This document shows positions 52,853 through 62,678 of a DNA stretch of 64,000 nt, piece by piece. The notes below the pieces were generated by a model, which saw only the letters and a list, made by a program, of their open reading frames with translations, did not search any database and was not told where the DNA came from. How positions within the stretch are numbered: position 1 is the first letter of the stretch; the number at the start of each line of letters is the position of its first letter. A program made the translations under genes and the position numbers. The DNA is from CBDDGJ01 sp965199285 (lineage in GTDB: Bacteria; Pseudomonadota; Alphaproteobacteria; RS24), in NCBI GenBank assembly GCA_965199285.1, contig OZ240687.1, forward strand, positions 2,042,771 to 2,106,770, given 5' to 3'.

Positions 52853-54667
52853 TTAAAAGAGACCGATATCAAAATTATAGCTAAACTCGAATCTTAAGAC
52901 AGGGCGGGTATTATCGCTGCTCTGTATGGGGGTTTCGATAGGCTTGGTGGTCGGAAAGGCCAGCAGCGTGTTGAAATATACACCACTATCATTATAGACG
53001 CGGATTCCGCCACCGGCCGAGGCCGCAGACATTGTGTTCGCAGAATCAAGACCTTCATTCCAAACCTTGCCAATATCATAAAAAAGGAAAGGGTTAATGC
53101 GATTATTATAGATAGAGTTGAGCCCTGAATAAGTGAGTTCTAAAGAGGCCGTAATTCCATGGTCGCCAGAAATCTCATAAGAATCATAAGCGCGGCCAAA
53201 GCGCGCGCCGCCATACCCAAATTCTTCAGAAGAAAATAGCGAACGCGATGCCCATTGCCCGGAAAGGCTGGTTGTAAGCGCAAAGTCAGCGCCGAAGAAA
53301 TCGCGGCGGTTATAATAGGCCTCCAGCTTAGCGAAATCGGGGCTAGCATCGGCGCGTGAAATGTTGCTGTCGCCCTGTTTGCTGGCATTCATTATCTTAA
53401 GGCCATGTGAGGCTGTTAGCGAGATAAAATTCACCCCTTGCAATGGATCTATAAACTCATAATTTGTCTCAAGACGCAAAGCGCGCACCTTATCTTGCGA
53501 GAATAGCTGATTAAATATAGTCGATTTGTTATCGAGACTATCTAGCCGGGCAGAAAGGGTCAGAGATTCATCCCGTTGGTAGATGGGTTGCCATCTTATC
53601 CCTAGCCCGCCGGAAAAACTTTCGCTTTTAATATTGCGTACCTTAAGGGTATGACCTGGTTCGGATTTAACATCCGAAATCCGAAAATCTATTTCACTAG
53701 AGGGGGTTATCTGGATATTATGACTAAGGCTCCCCAGCGCCAATTCTTCACTATTGGGAGATGATGTTTGCGCCGAAATGGCAGTTTGTTGATAGTCGAA
53801 GAAAGAATGCGAGACAGTAAATGTCGTTCTATATGGACCGTTAAAGCGCGATCCATAATTATTTGTAGACAGGCGTACGCGCGATGATGATAATTCAGAT
53901 CGCTCAAGTTTCAGGGTTACGGCGCCCTCTCTTGCAAAATCTGGTTGTGCTAATGTGGCGCTAAAATCGACATTATACAAAGCATTGAGCTTTAAAAGCT
54001 GTGATTCGAGGTGCTGGATATTAGCTGGCTGTTGCGACAAAATATCGGATAGTATTGTCTGCACAAGGCGATCCGTTTCAATTTCCTCTGTAATATCAAT
54101 TGAGGCGATATAGCCTTCAATGACCATAATGCGAACATCACCTGTCTTTATGGCTTGTGCAGGCACAAGCGCGCGGGAGAGAAAATATCCCTTATCTCTG
54201 TAATGCTTGGTAATGGCGGTTGCGATCTCCCACAATAAAGAGGCCGGTACGCTTTGCCCGGTTTTGTTTTGATATAGAGGGGCAAATTGCGCCTTGTCAA
54301 AAACATTCATACCCTCAAATGTGACGGAGTTGAGAACAAAAAATATATCATCGGCTTCTTTTGGCGCTTCTGGTTTGATTTTTTGGGTAAGCTTTACCTT
54401 TGGTTTGGTTCTACGCTCCTGCTCTTTTTGGCGTGCGGCTTGCTCATTCTGGATACGCCCTGAATCGACAGCCGCCGGAAGCTCCTGCGCATAGACAGAA
54501 TCAGCCATCATGACGCAAATAAGTAATAAAAACCCAGCATATTTTGGTGAAATCCGAATTATAATAGCGCTCCCATTTTTTACATATCCCCTTTTCGCGA
54601 TAATAAATCTAGGAATGTAAAATCCTATGTAAATATTTACATGTAAATAGATGTATTTGCAACCCAC
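52853..54667 (-). CDS. Two-partner secretion transporter (TpsB, FhaC/ShlB family)
   Basis: An outer-membrane Omp85-type barrel that exports the TpsA adhesin. After a signal region (GFLLLICVMMADSVYA) there is a basic/proline stretch, a POTRA domain (FVLNSVTFEGMNVFDKAQF and ITKHYRDKGYFLSRALVP), a second periplasmic domain and a barrel with GYGGARFGRAYD in the conserved loop region. The last residues are FEFSYNFDIGLF, ending in phenylalanine. The start is uncertain: ATG 54667 gives 604 residues, but the obvious ribosome site (AGGGGAT near 54590) has no in-frame ATG, GTG or TTG just after it. It is divergent from the TpsA gene. Confidence 0.85.
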   Translation of the reverse strand: MGCKYIYLHVNIYIGFYIPRFIIAKRGYVKNGSAIIIRISPKYAGFLLLICVMMADSVYAQELPAAVDSGRIQNEQAARQKEQERRTKPKVKLTQKIKPEAPKEADDIFFVLNSVTFEGMNVFDKAQFAPLYQNKTGQSVPASLLWEIATAITKHYRDKGYFLSRALVPAQAIKTGDVRIMVIEGYIASIDITEEIETDRLVQTILSDILSQQPANIQHLESQLLKLNALYNVDFSATLAQPDFAREGAVTLKLERSELSSSRVRLSTNNYGSRFNGPYRTTFTVSHSFFDYQQTAISAQTSSPNSEELALGSLSHNIQITPSSEIDFRISDVKSEPGHTLKVRNIKSESFSGGLGIRWQPIYQRDESLTLSARLDSLDNKSTIFNQLFSQDKVRALRLETNYEFIDPLQGVNFISLTASHGLKIMNASKQGDSNISRADASPDFAKLEAYYNRRDFFGADFALTTSLSGQWASRSLFSSEEFGYGGARFGRAYDSYEISGDHGITASLELTYSGLNSIYNNRINPFLFYDIGKVWNEGLDSANTMSAASAGGGIRVYNDSGVYFNTLLAFPTTKPIETPIQSSDNTRPVLRFEFSYNFDIGLF

Positions 54668-54688
54668 TCTTAATTTTAATACTTCTAA

Positions 54689-55851
54689 CAGGTTGTTGAA
54701 AAACTGTTGCTTGTAATTGATTTTTATGATTCCGTTATATTCTCAGTAATGGAGGGTTTAATGCGCGGAACAGACGAAGATAGCGGTCAATTATTTTCTT
54801 ACATCGACATAGAAGAACGGATTTCCAAGACCCATCCTTTGAGGGTTATCCGTGAACTTCTTAATCAAACGCTTGGGCTTATGAATGAGGAATTTTCCGT
54901 AGCCTATTCGGGAACAGGCCGTCCTTCCATTGCGCCTGAGCGGCTTATTCGGGCGCTTATTTTGCAAGCTCTTTATAGCGTTCGTTCGGAACGTCATTTG
55001 GTCGAACAGATTGAGTATAATTTCCTGTTTCGCTGGTTTGTAGGCTTAAACTCGGATGAGAAGGTTTGGAGTGCCTCAAGCTTTTCTAAGAACCGTGAGC
55101 GACTGTTATCACACGATATAGCGCCACGCTTGCTCACAAAGCTCTTATCGATGGCGCGTATTCGTCCGTTATTATCAGAAGATCATTAGAATGACACGCA
55201 TCGGTCGACTACGAACCTTGATTGCAGATTATATAAAAAGGGTGCAGGCCAATCAGCCCGACTTTGTTATATGGGGTATGTGATGATGGAGAATAAACAC
55301 GGTCTGGCAGTAAGTGCGGCGCTTACCCATGTGAACGGCACAGCGGAACGAGAAGCCACGTTATTGGGGGCGGATAAGGCCTATGATGCATGGGCGTTCA
55401 AAGATGCCTTAAAGGCGCGTGGTATTATCCCACATATAGCGCGTAGAACGGATAAGACATGGGATGGGCTAACGGTTTCCGAACCGGCAGGCTATCTCAT
55501 ATCCTTACGTTGTTGCAAACGCATTGAGGAAATATTTAGTTGGACAAAAACAATCGCCGGACAAGCCAAGACGAAGTTTCGAGGAAGAAAGCGGGTTGAG
55601 GCTTCTTTCAACCTAGCAATTATCGCCTGCAATCTGGTGAGGCTTCCCAAACTTCTAGATGGAGCAACCCCATGAACCCGGACATCTATGATATCTATTA
55701 TACGCTATGGGTGGTGAGGCCGTATGTATGAACACTCGGATTAGCTATGGATGACAGTAATAAAACTTCGGAATAGCTGAACACACGCATATATACGGCG
55801 TCGATAACACATATTGCGAAGCTCACAAATTATCAGTTCTTCAGCAGCCTG
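54689..55851 (+). mobile_element. IS5-family element remnant with target-site duplication
   Basis: Terminal inverted repeats are CAGGTTGTTGAAAAACTG from 54689 and, on the other strand, CAGGCTGCTGAAGAACTG from 55851 (three mismatches). The flanking CTAA at 54685-54688 and 55852-55855 is a 4-bp duplication matching the YTAR target of IS5. The 1163-bp element holds a disrupted transposase and sits between tpsB and tpsA. Confidence 0.88.
54761..55675 (+). pseudogene. IS5-family transposase, deleted and frameshifted
   Basis: From ATG 54761 (GGAGGG ribosome site): MRGTDEDSGQLFSYIDIEER, GRPSIAPERLIRALILQALY and FLFRWFVGLNSDEKVWSASS, the IS5-type N-terminal domain. That frame stops at 55189. The C-terminal part resumes in another frame at 55271-55675 with DKAYDAWAFKDALKARG and RIEEIFSWTKTIAG, the region around the last catalytic glutamate. 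Sequence between is partly missing, including the first acidic residue region. Not functional. Confidence 0.85.
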
Positions 55852-55859
55852 CTAAATAC

Positions 55860-55893
55860 TTTATTATATAGTAATTAATTACTATATAATAAA
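55860..55893. promoter_or_regulatory. 34-bp perfect AT palindrome upstream of tpsA
   Basis: Two 17-bp arms meet without a spacer (TTTATTATATAGTAATT and its complement). It lies 5 bp outside the IS5 boundary and is followed by ATTTTTCC. It may be an operator, a cruciform-forming site or an AT-rich terminator. Confidence 0.5.
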
Positions 55894-56165
55894 ATTTTTC
55901 CTTAAGATATGACATCTCATTCTTGGCATAAATTTATCCCCTTTTTGTACTAAAAGGCAAATATATCAAAGATTTTTGATAAAATGCCATAAAAATGACA
56001 CATTCCTGTTTTGTACTTATGTCATAACATGTTATCATATTGGCGATTCCGTATATTATCTGTATTAGATAATGTAAATTATATTTCGTATATTATATAT
56101 TATATTAGTGCAAGTTGTGGTATAATTGATTCGAATCACTTTGAGTGGGGGTTCAAGAGGCAACA
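55894..56165 (+). promoter_or_regulatory. AT-rich promoter region of tpsA with further inverted repeats
   Basis: ATAACATGTTAT (56024-56035) is a perfect 12-bp palindrome, and ATTATCT/AGATAAT (56055-56073) is a 7-bp inverted repeat with a 5-bp spacer. Both are typical sizes for operators. The region between the IS5 end and the tpsA ATG has no gene. A ribosome site AAGAGG precedes the ATG at 56166. Confidence 0.4.
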
Positions 56166-59100
56166 ATGAATGATTTGTTTTTAACTGCTATTATCCGCGT
56201 GTGCCTTTCAGTGCTCTTGGTGATGAACACATCGGGTGTTGTCTATGCAAATCCCCAAGGTGGGCAGGTCATGGGCGGCTCTGCCACCATTGCGGCGGTG
56301 GGTAAAAGGCTTGATGTCACTCAGCATAGCGACCGGGCGGTGATTGATTGGCGTAGCTTTGATATTGCGGTTGACGAGCATACGCAATTTCATCAGCCGG
56401 GTGCGGATGCGATTGCGCTGAACCGTGTGAATAGTCTTAACCCCTCTCATATTGCTGGGCAGCTTAGCGCCAATGGCAATATTGTTCTGATTAACCCCAA
56501 TGGTGTGTTTTTTGACGGCAGCAGCCGGGTTGATGTGAACGGGATCATCGCGGCCACTGCTAATATTAATCCACAAGATTTTATGGCCGGCTCGAATCGT
56601 TTCGATATAACGGGCAATCCCGACTCGGTGATTATTAATAATGGCCTAATTACAGCGAAGGAGGCTGGCCTTGTTGGTCTTGTTGCCCCCTCCGTCGTCA
56701 ATAATGGGATCATTTATGCCAAGCTAGGGCGGGTTCACCTGGCCTCTGGCGATGCGATGACGGTGGATTTCCATAATGATGATCTTTTGCAAGTGGCGGT
56801 GCATGATGAAGCTGTGAAATCACAGCTTATTAGCAATAATGGGATTTTGTCTGCTGATGGCGGCACGGTTGCGATGACGGCGGCGGCTGCAACCGACACG
56901 ATTAATGCGCTGATTATGGCAGGCGGGGTGATTGAAGCCAATAGCGTGGCGCGCGGCCAAAATGGCGCGATTATCATTGGCGCTGACGGTTCCAACAAAA
57001 CGGGTAAGGATGGTGATAGCTATGTTGCGGTTACAGGCATTCTCGATGCCTCTGGTCGAGATGTAGGTCAGCAAGGTGGGGTGATTGAAGTTTTAGGCGA
57101 TCATATCGCGGTTGCTGATAATGCGCTTATTGATGCCCGCGGTCATAGTTCTGTAGGCCATAGTTCATTGAATTCTCAAGCAGCGGGTGTGCAGGATATA
57201 TGGGCGCAAGCTGTGAAGTGGCTGGATGGGGGCAGTGCCACCCTGCGGGCGGATCGCAGTGTCGATAATGGGGTGCGCAGTGAGGAAGAGTTTTTAGCCC
57301 ATGCAAACCGCGCGGGTGGTTCGATTAAGATTGGTGGTGATTATCTAGGCAAGGGCGAGACGCAAACGGCGAAGACAGTGAATGTTGAAGCTGGTGCGGT
57401 TATTTTGAATGATGCGCTTGAGGTCGGTGATGGTGGTCGGACGATTATTTGGTCTGATGATACGACGGAGTATGCGGGGACGACGCTTTCACGTGGTGGT
57501 GTATCTGGTGGTCATGGTGGTTTCCTTGAGACTTCGGGTAAGATTAGGTTGAGAGCGGAAGGTGTTGGTAATCTTAGTCATCGCGCCTCTGGCTATCGTA
57601 AGGGGACATATTTACTTGACCCAAACACGATTACCATTCGAGGTAATTTTAATCCGGGTTCGGTATCTAACAATGTGCTATGGCTTGATGCAGCTGATCA
57701 GACGCGGATAGAATTAACCTATTCGGCTGATGGTTTGAGTGGGGCGTCGGCGAGTGGTACAAGCGGCAGTACGACGATTACGACTTCGGCGGATATTTCT
57801 ACCGCTCTTGCGGTTGGTTCACGTATTCGTCTTGGTGCGTCGGGTTCTGCGGCAACGGCAGATACTGTTGGTGCTGATACTTATATTATCACGGCGATTA
57901 GTGGTACGACGGTGACTGTTTCATCGGCACTTACGCAGGATTATTCGGCAGGCACGGTGATTCATCGCGGTCTGGTGAGTTCGTGGTCTGATGGATCGGG
58001 GAGTGGGAATAATGCGACCCAGACAGTGGCTGCGAATAGGCCACTTTATGTTGAGACGAATGGTCGAGGGTCTCTTCGGTTTAATGGTACAAACACTTTT
58101 CTTGATTTGGGAACGGATCAGAGCCTGAATATTTTTACTGGAAGTCACTCTTCGGTTACGGCGGCTAGCTGGACACAGACCACAGGTAATGCGCGGGCGA
58201 TTCTAAACATTGGTGAATTTGCGACAAACGCAGATGTATTTGGATTCAATAATACAGGTTTGATTACAACGGGGTATTCTACCCCCCATCAGGATAAGTT
58301 TGGCTATCAATATTCACAGAATAGTGCCGGCCCTGTTTGGGATTATTCGATTGGTAATAATCTTAATGATGGTTCGCCACAAGGGTTTACGGCTGTTGCT
58401 GATGATTCTGGTAATGCTGAGTATCATGTTGATGGTGAAAGCGCTACGAGTGTTGGTCGCGGCGGAGCCGGTGCCGCGCGGGGGAATTATATTGGGCGTG
58501 GGTATCATGGTAATTTCGATGGTGATGTAAGCGGTATTGTTTTATATAGTGATGCGATTTCTGATGATGACCGCCAGCTTATTGAGCAATATCAATCTGC
58601 ACAATGGGGGGTTACGCCAACCGGACCAGGCACTGGTAATACTGAGGCAGAACGGGCGATGGCTTCGGATGGGTATAGTACGTTTACAGTCGATTATCTT
58701 GAGAGTTTATCTACTACTGCAAACATTGTATTGGTTGCGGATACGAATGTGACGCTTGATATGCAAGGCGAGACGTTAGCTGCTGATGCGGGTCGCTCGA
58801 TTAGTATCACGGCGACGAATGGCAATATCACGGATGTTTCTGCGGGTACAATTCGTACAAATAATGGCAATATCACGCTTACTGCCGGTGGTACGGGTAA
58901 TATTGATTTGGATAGTACCAATTTAGAAGCTACGAATGGTGGTCGGGTTAATTTGAGTGCGGGTGGCACGATTAGTATTGACCAAGCCAGTGCATTGACA
59001 TTGGGCGCGGTTACGGCGGGTGGTAATGTGACACTTGCCTCGGACGGCGCGATTACGTTTCATAGTGCTGTGAACTTGGCACACCCGCTAATAGCATCGG

Positions 59101-62100
59101 CAGATGAGAATATCATACTCGAAGCTGCTATCACCACATCCAGCAGTACGGCCAATGCGCTTCAGCTTAGTGCGGGTGGTAATTTTATTAATAATGCAGG
59201 TGCGAATGCTTTAACAGCAAGCAATTCCACGTGGGCTCTTTATAGTACGAACCCTGTTAATAATACACGCGGGGGTCTTTTACCGAATGAAAGCCTGTTT
59301 GGTCAGACAAATATTGCCGCGGCAATTGCTGCGAAAACAACCGCAACCAATAATATTTTTGCTTATCAAACCGCAACCCGGCCTGTTCTTACCTATACGG
59401 TCAATAATGGTTCAGTTGTCTATGGGTCAGGCTATACAAATGCTCTGCCCGGTGTCACTTATACCTCCGGCTTGCTTGCTGGTGATGAGATTAATGCGAT
59501 CGGCCAGGCTGGTGATGCCAGCATCAGCTTGCAAAACTATACTCCCGGAACGGATGGGGTGGGCACAATTGTGGGCGCTTTTACTGGCAGCACCGGCACA
59601 ATGGCCAATTTTCTAGGTTATACATATAGCTTTATTGCCGGGGACTTAACAATAACCCCGAAAGCGCTGAGTGTTGCGGGTCTTTCTGCCGCCAATAAGG
59701 TCTATGATGGGGGTCGGGATGCGTCTGTAAGCGGTGATGCGACGCTTGTTTCTGGTGGCGTTATTGATGGTGACACGGTGACGCTTGCTGTGGGTAATCG
59801 TTCTGGCGTTTTTGATAATAAGAATGTGGGTGAAGGCAAGACGGTTACGGTGTCTGGCTATAGCCTATCTGGTTCTGATGCGGGTAATTATAGTCTTTCT
59901 GGTGTTACGGTTACGGCTGATATTACGGCGAAAGCGCTGAGTGTTGCGGGTCTTTCTGCCGCCAATAAGGTCTATGATGGCAATAGGACGGCGTCGCTTA
60001 GCGGCACGGCTGATTTCGATGGCGTTATTGATGGTGACACGGTGACGCTTACTGTGGGTGATGGGGGGGCTTTATTTGATAATAAGAATGTGGGCACGGG
60101 CAAGACGGTTACGGTGTCTGGCTATAGCCTATCTGGTTCTGATGCGGGTAATTATAGTCTGTCGGATGCGGATGCAGCGATTACGGTTACGGCTGATATT
60201 ACGGCGAAAGCGCTGAGTGTTGCGGGTCTTTCTGCCGCCAATAAGGTCTATGATGGGGGTCGGGATGCGTCTGTAAGCGGTGATGCGACGCTTGTTTCTG
60301 GTGGCGTTATTGATGGTGACACGGTGACGCTTGCTGTGGGTGATGGGGGGGCTTTATTTGATAATAAGAATGTGGGTGAAGGCAAGACGGTTACGGTGTC
60401 TGGCTATAGCCTATCTGGTTCTGATGCGGGTAATTATAGTCTTTCTGGTGTTACGGTTACGGCTGATATTACGGCGAAAGCGCTGAGTGTTGCGGGTCTT
60501 TCTGCCGCCAATAAGGTCTATGATGGGGGTCGGGATGCGTCTGTAAGCGGTGATGCGACGCTTGTTTCTGGTGGCGTTATTGATGGTGACACGGTGACGC
60601 TTGCTGTGGGTGATGGGGGGGCTTTATTTGATAATAAGAATGTGGGCACGGGCAAGACGGTTACGGTGTCTGGCTATAGCCTATCTGGTTCTGATGCGGG
60701 TAATTATAGTCTTTCTGGTGTTACGGTTACGGCTGATATTACGGCGAAAGCGCTCACAGTGACGAGCCTTAGCGTTGCCAATAAGGTCTATGATGGCAAT
60801 AGGACGGCGTCGCTTAGCGGCACGGCTGATTTCGATGGCGTTATTGATGGTGACACGGTGACGCTTGCTGTGGGTGATGGGGGGGCTTTATTTGATAATA
60901 AGAATGTGGGCACGGGCAAGACGGTTACGGTGTCTGGCTATAGCCTATCTGGTTCTGATGCGGGTAATTATAGTCTGTCGGATGCGGATGCAGCGATTAC
61001 GGTTACGGCTGATATTACGGCGAAAGCGCTGAGTGTTGCGGGTCTTTCTGCCGCCAATAAGGTCTATGATGGGGGTCGGGATGCGTCTGTAAGCGGTGAT
61101 GCGACGCTTGTTTCTGGTGGCGTTATTGATGGTGACACGGTGACGCTTGCTGTGGGTAATCGTTCTGGCGTTTTTGATAATAAGAATGTGGGCACGGGCA
61201 AGACGGTTACGGTGTCTGGCTATAGCCTATCTGGTTCTGATGCGGGTAATTATAGTCTTTCTGGTGTTACGGTTACGGCTGATATTACGGCGAAAGCGCT
61301 CACAGTGACGAGCCTTAGCGTTGCCAATAAGGTCTATGATGGCAATAGGACGGCGTCGCTTAGCGGCACGGCTGATTTCGATGGCGTTATTGATGGTGAC
61401 ACGGTGACGCTTGCTGTGGGTGATGGGGGGGCTTTATTTGATAATAAGAATGTGGGCACGGGCAAGACGGTTACGGTGTCTGGCTATAGCCTATCTGGTT
61501 CTGATGCGGGTAATTATAGTCTGTCGGATGCGGATGCAGCGATTACGGTTACGGCTGATATTACGGCGAAAGCGCTGAGTGTTGCGGGTCTTTCTGCCGC
61601 CAATAAGGTCTATGATGGGGGTCGGGATGCGTCTGTAAGCGGTGATGCGACGCTTGTTTCTGGTGGCGTTATTGATGGTGACACGGTGACGCTTGCTGTG
61701 GGTGATGGGGGGGCTTTATTTGATAATAAGAATGTGGGCACGGGCAAGACGGTTACGGTGTCTGGCTATAGCCTATCTGGTTCTGATGCGGGTAATTATA
61801 GTCTTTCTGGTGTTACGGTTACGGCTGATATTACGGCGAAAGCGCTGAGTGTTGCGGGTCTTTCTGCCGCCAATAAGGTCTATGATGGGGGTCGGGATGC
61901 GTCTGTAAGCGGTGATGCGACGCTTGTTTCTGGTGGCGTTATTGATGGTGACACGGTGACGCTTGCTGTGGGTGATGGGGGGGCTTTATTTGATAATAAG
62001 AATGTGGGCACGGGCAAGACGGTTACGGTGTCTGGCTATAGCCTATCTGGTTCTGATGCGGGTAATTATAGTCTTTCTGGTGTTACGGTTACGGCTGATA

Positions 62101-62132
62101 TTACGGCGAAAGCGCTGAAATATCAGCCGTAA
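56166..62132 (+). CDS. Two-partner secretion adhesin (TpsA, filamentous-haemagglutinin type) with YDG repeats
   Basis: A secreted beta-helical adhesin of 1988 residues. A signal peptide (MNDLFLTAIIRVCLSVLLVM) is followed by the TPS domain needed for recognition by TpsB: NPQGGQVMGG, QFHQPGADAIALNRV and NIVLINPNGVFFDG. About residues 500-880 interrupt the helix with a LamG-like module beginning NVLWLDAADQTR. About 150 residues of further beta-helix and a linker precede nine YDG-type repeats of 90-92 residues (from 59664), and the protein ends ALKYQP with no distinct C-terminal domain. The stop codon lies inside the right arm of a long inverted repeat. The partner transporter is at 52853. Confidence 0.88.
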   Translation: MNDLFLTAIIRVCLSVLLVMNTSGVVYANPQGGQVMGGSATIAAVGKRLDVTQHSDRAVIDWRSFDIAVDEHTQFHQPGADAIALNRVNSLNPSHIAGQLSANGNIVLINPNGVFFDGSSRVDVNGIIAATANINPQDFMAGSNRFDITGNPDSVIINNGLITAKEAGLVGLVAPSVVNNGIIYAKLGRVHLASGDAMTVDFHNDDLLQVAVHDEAVKSQLISNNGILSADGGTVAMTAAAATDTINALIMAGGVIEANSVARGQNGAIIIGADGSNKTGKDGDSYVAVTGILDASGRDVGQQGGVIEVLGDHIAVADNALIDARGHSSVGHSSLNSQAAGVQDIWAQAVKWLDGGSATLRADRSVDNGVRSEEEFLAHANRAGGSIKIGGDYLGKGETQTAKTVNVEAGAVILNDALEVGDGGRTIIWSDDTTEYAGTTLSRGGVSGGHGGFLETSGKIRLRAEGVGNLSHRASGYRKGTYLLDPNTITIRGNFNPGSVSNNVLWLDAADQTRIELTYSADGLSGASASGTSGSTTITTSADISTALAVGSRIRLGASGSAATADTVGADTYIITAISGTTVTVSSALTQDYSAGTVIHRGLVSSWSDGSGSGNNATQTVAANRPLYVETNGRGSLRFNGTNTFLDLGTDQSLNIFTGSHSSVTAASWTQTTGNARAILNIGEFATNADVFGFNNTGLITTGYSTPHQDKFGYQYSQNSAGPVWDYSIGNNLNDGSPQGFTAVADDSGNAEYHVDGESATSVGRGGAGAARGNYIGRGYHGNFDGDVSGIVLYSDAISDDDRQLIEQYQSAQWGVTPTGPGTGNTEAERAMASDGYSTFTVDYLESLSTTANIVLVADTNVTLDMQGETLAADAGRSISITATNGNITDVSAGTIRTNNGNITLTAGGTGNIDLDSTNLEATNGGRVNLSAGGTISIDQASALTLGAVTAGGNVTLASDGAITFHSAVNLAHPLIASADENIILEAAITTSSSTANALQLSAGGNFINNAGANALTASNSTWALYSTNPVNNTRGGLLPNESLFGQTNIAAAIAAKTTATNNIFAYQTATRPVLTYTVNNGSVVYGSGYTNALPGVTYTSGLLAGDEINAIGQAGDASISLQNYTPGTDGVGTIVGAFTGSTGTMANFLGYTYSFIAGDLTITPKALSVAGLSAANKVYDGGRDASVSGDATLVSGGVIDGDTVTLAVGNRSGVFDNKNVGEGKTVTVSGYSLSGSDAGNYSLSGVTVTADITAKALSVAGLSAANKVYDGNRTASLSGTADFDGVIDGDTVTLTVGDGGALFDNKNVGTGKTVTVSGYSLSGSDAGNYSLSDADAAITVTADITAKALSVAGLSAANKVYDGGRDASVSGDATLVSGGVIDGDTVTLAVGDGGALFDNKNVGEGKTVTVSGYSLSGSDAGNYSLSGVTVTADITAKALSVAGLSAANKVYDGGRDASVSGDATLVSGGVIDGDTVTLAVGDGGALFDNKNVGTGKTVTVSGYSLSGSDAGNYSLSGVTVTADITAKALTVTSLSVANKVYDGNRTASLSGTADFDGVIDGDTVTLAVGDGGALFDNKNVGTGKTVTVSGYSLSGSDAGNYSLSDADAAITVTADITAKALSVAGLSAANKVYDGGRDASVSGDATLVSGGVIDGDTVTLAVGNRSGVFDNKNVGTGKTVTVSGYSLSGSDAGNYSLSGVTVTADITAKALTVTSLSVANKVYDGNRTASLSGTADFDGVIDGDTVTLAVGDGGALFDNKNVGTGKTVTVSGYSLSGSDAGNYSLSDADAAITVTADITAKALSVAGLSAANKVYDGGRDASVSGDATLVSGGVIDGDTVTLAVGDGGALFDNKNVGTGKTVTVSGYSLSGSDAGNYSLSGVTVTADITAKALSVAGLSAANKVYDGGRDASVSGDATLVSGGVIDGDTVTLAVGDGGALFDNKNVGTGKTVTVSGYSLSGSDAGNYSLSGVTVTADITAKALKYQP
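59664..62111 (+). repeat. Nine tandem YDG-domain repeats in TpsA
   Basis: 2448 bp encode nine units of 90 or 92 residues, each beginning ALSVAGLSAANKVYDG or ALTVTSLSVANKVYDG. Units vary at fixed places: GGRDAS or NRTASL, GNRSGVF or GDGGALF, GEGK or GTGK, and SGVT or SDADAAI. Most other bases are identical, so the tract is recently homogenised and prone to change copy number. Order by type: GGRD, NRT, GGRD, GGRD, NRT, GGRD, NRT, GGRD, GGRD. Confidence 0.93.
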
Positions 62133-62678
62133 CCGTAACACCAGAAAGACTATAATTACCCGCATCAGAACCAGATAGGCTATAGCCAGACACCGTAACC
62201 GTCTTGCCCGTGCCCACATTCTTATTATCAAATAAAGCCCCCCCATCACCCACAGCAAGCGTCACCGTGTCACCATCAATAACGCCACCAGAAACAAGCG
62301 TCGCATCACCGCTTACAGACGCATCCCGACCCCCATCATAGACCTTATTGGCGGCAGAAAGACCCGCAACACTCAGCGCTTTCGCCGTAATATCAGCCGT
62401 AACCGTAACACCAGAAAGACTATAATTACCCGCATCAGAACCAGATAGGCTATAGCCAGACACCGTAACCGTCTTGCCCGTGCCCACATTCTTATTATCA
62501 AATAAAGCCCCCCCATCACCCACAGCAAGCGTCACCGTGTCACCATCAATAACGCCACCAGAAACAAGCGTCGCATCACCGCTTACAGACGCATCCCGAC
62601 CCCCATCATAGACCTTATTGGCGGCAGAAAGACCCGCAACACTCAGCGCTTTCGCCGTAATATCAGCCGTAACCGTAA
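61543..62678. repeat. 560-bp inverted repeat with 16-bp spacer
   Basis: The left arm (61543-62102) is repeated in inverse orientation at 62119-62678, with spacer 62103-62118. Each arm covers two full YDG units plus a short tail. I saw no mismatch where I compared them base by base. Beyond the arms the two repeat tracts differ in unit type, so this is not a simple mirror of the whole region. It joins two convergent adhesin genes whose stops overlap by 32 bp. Confidence 0.85.
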
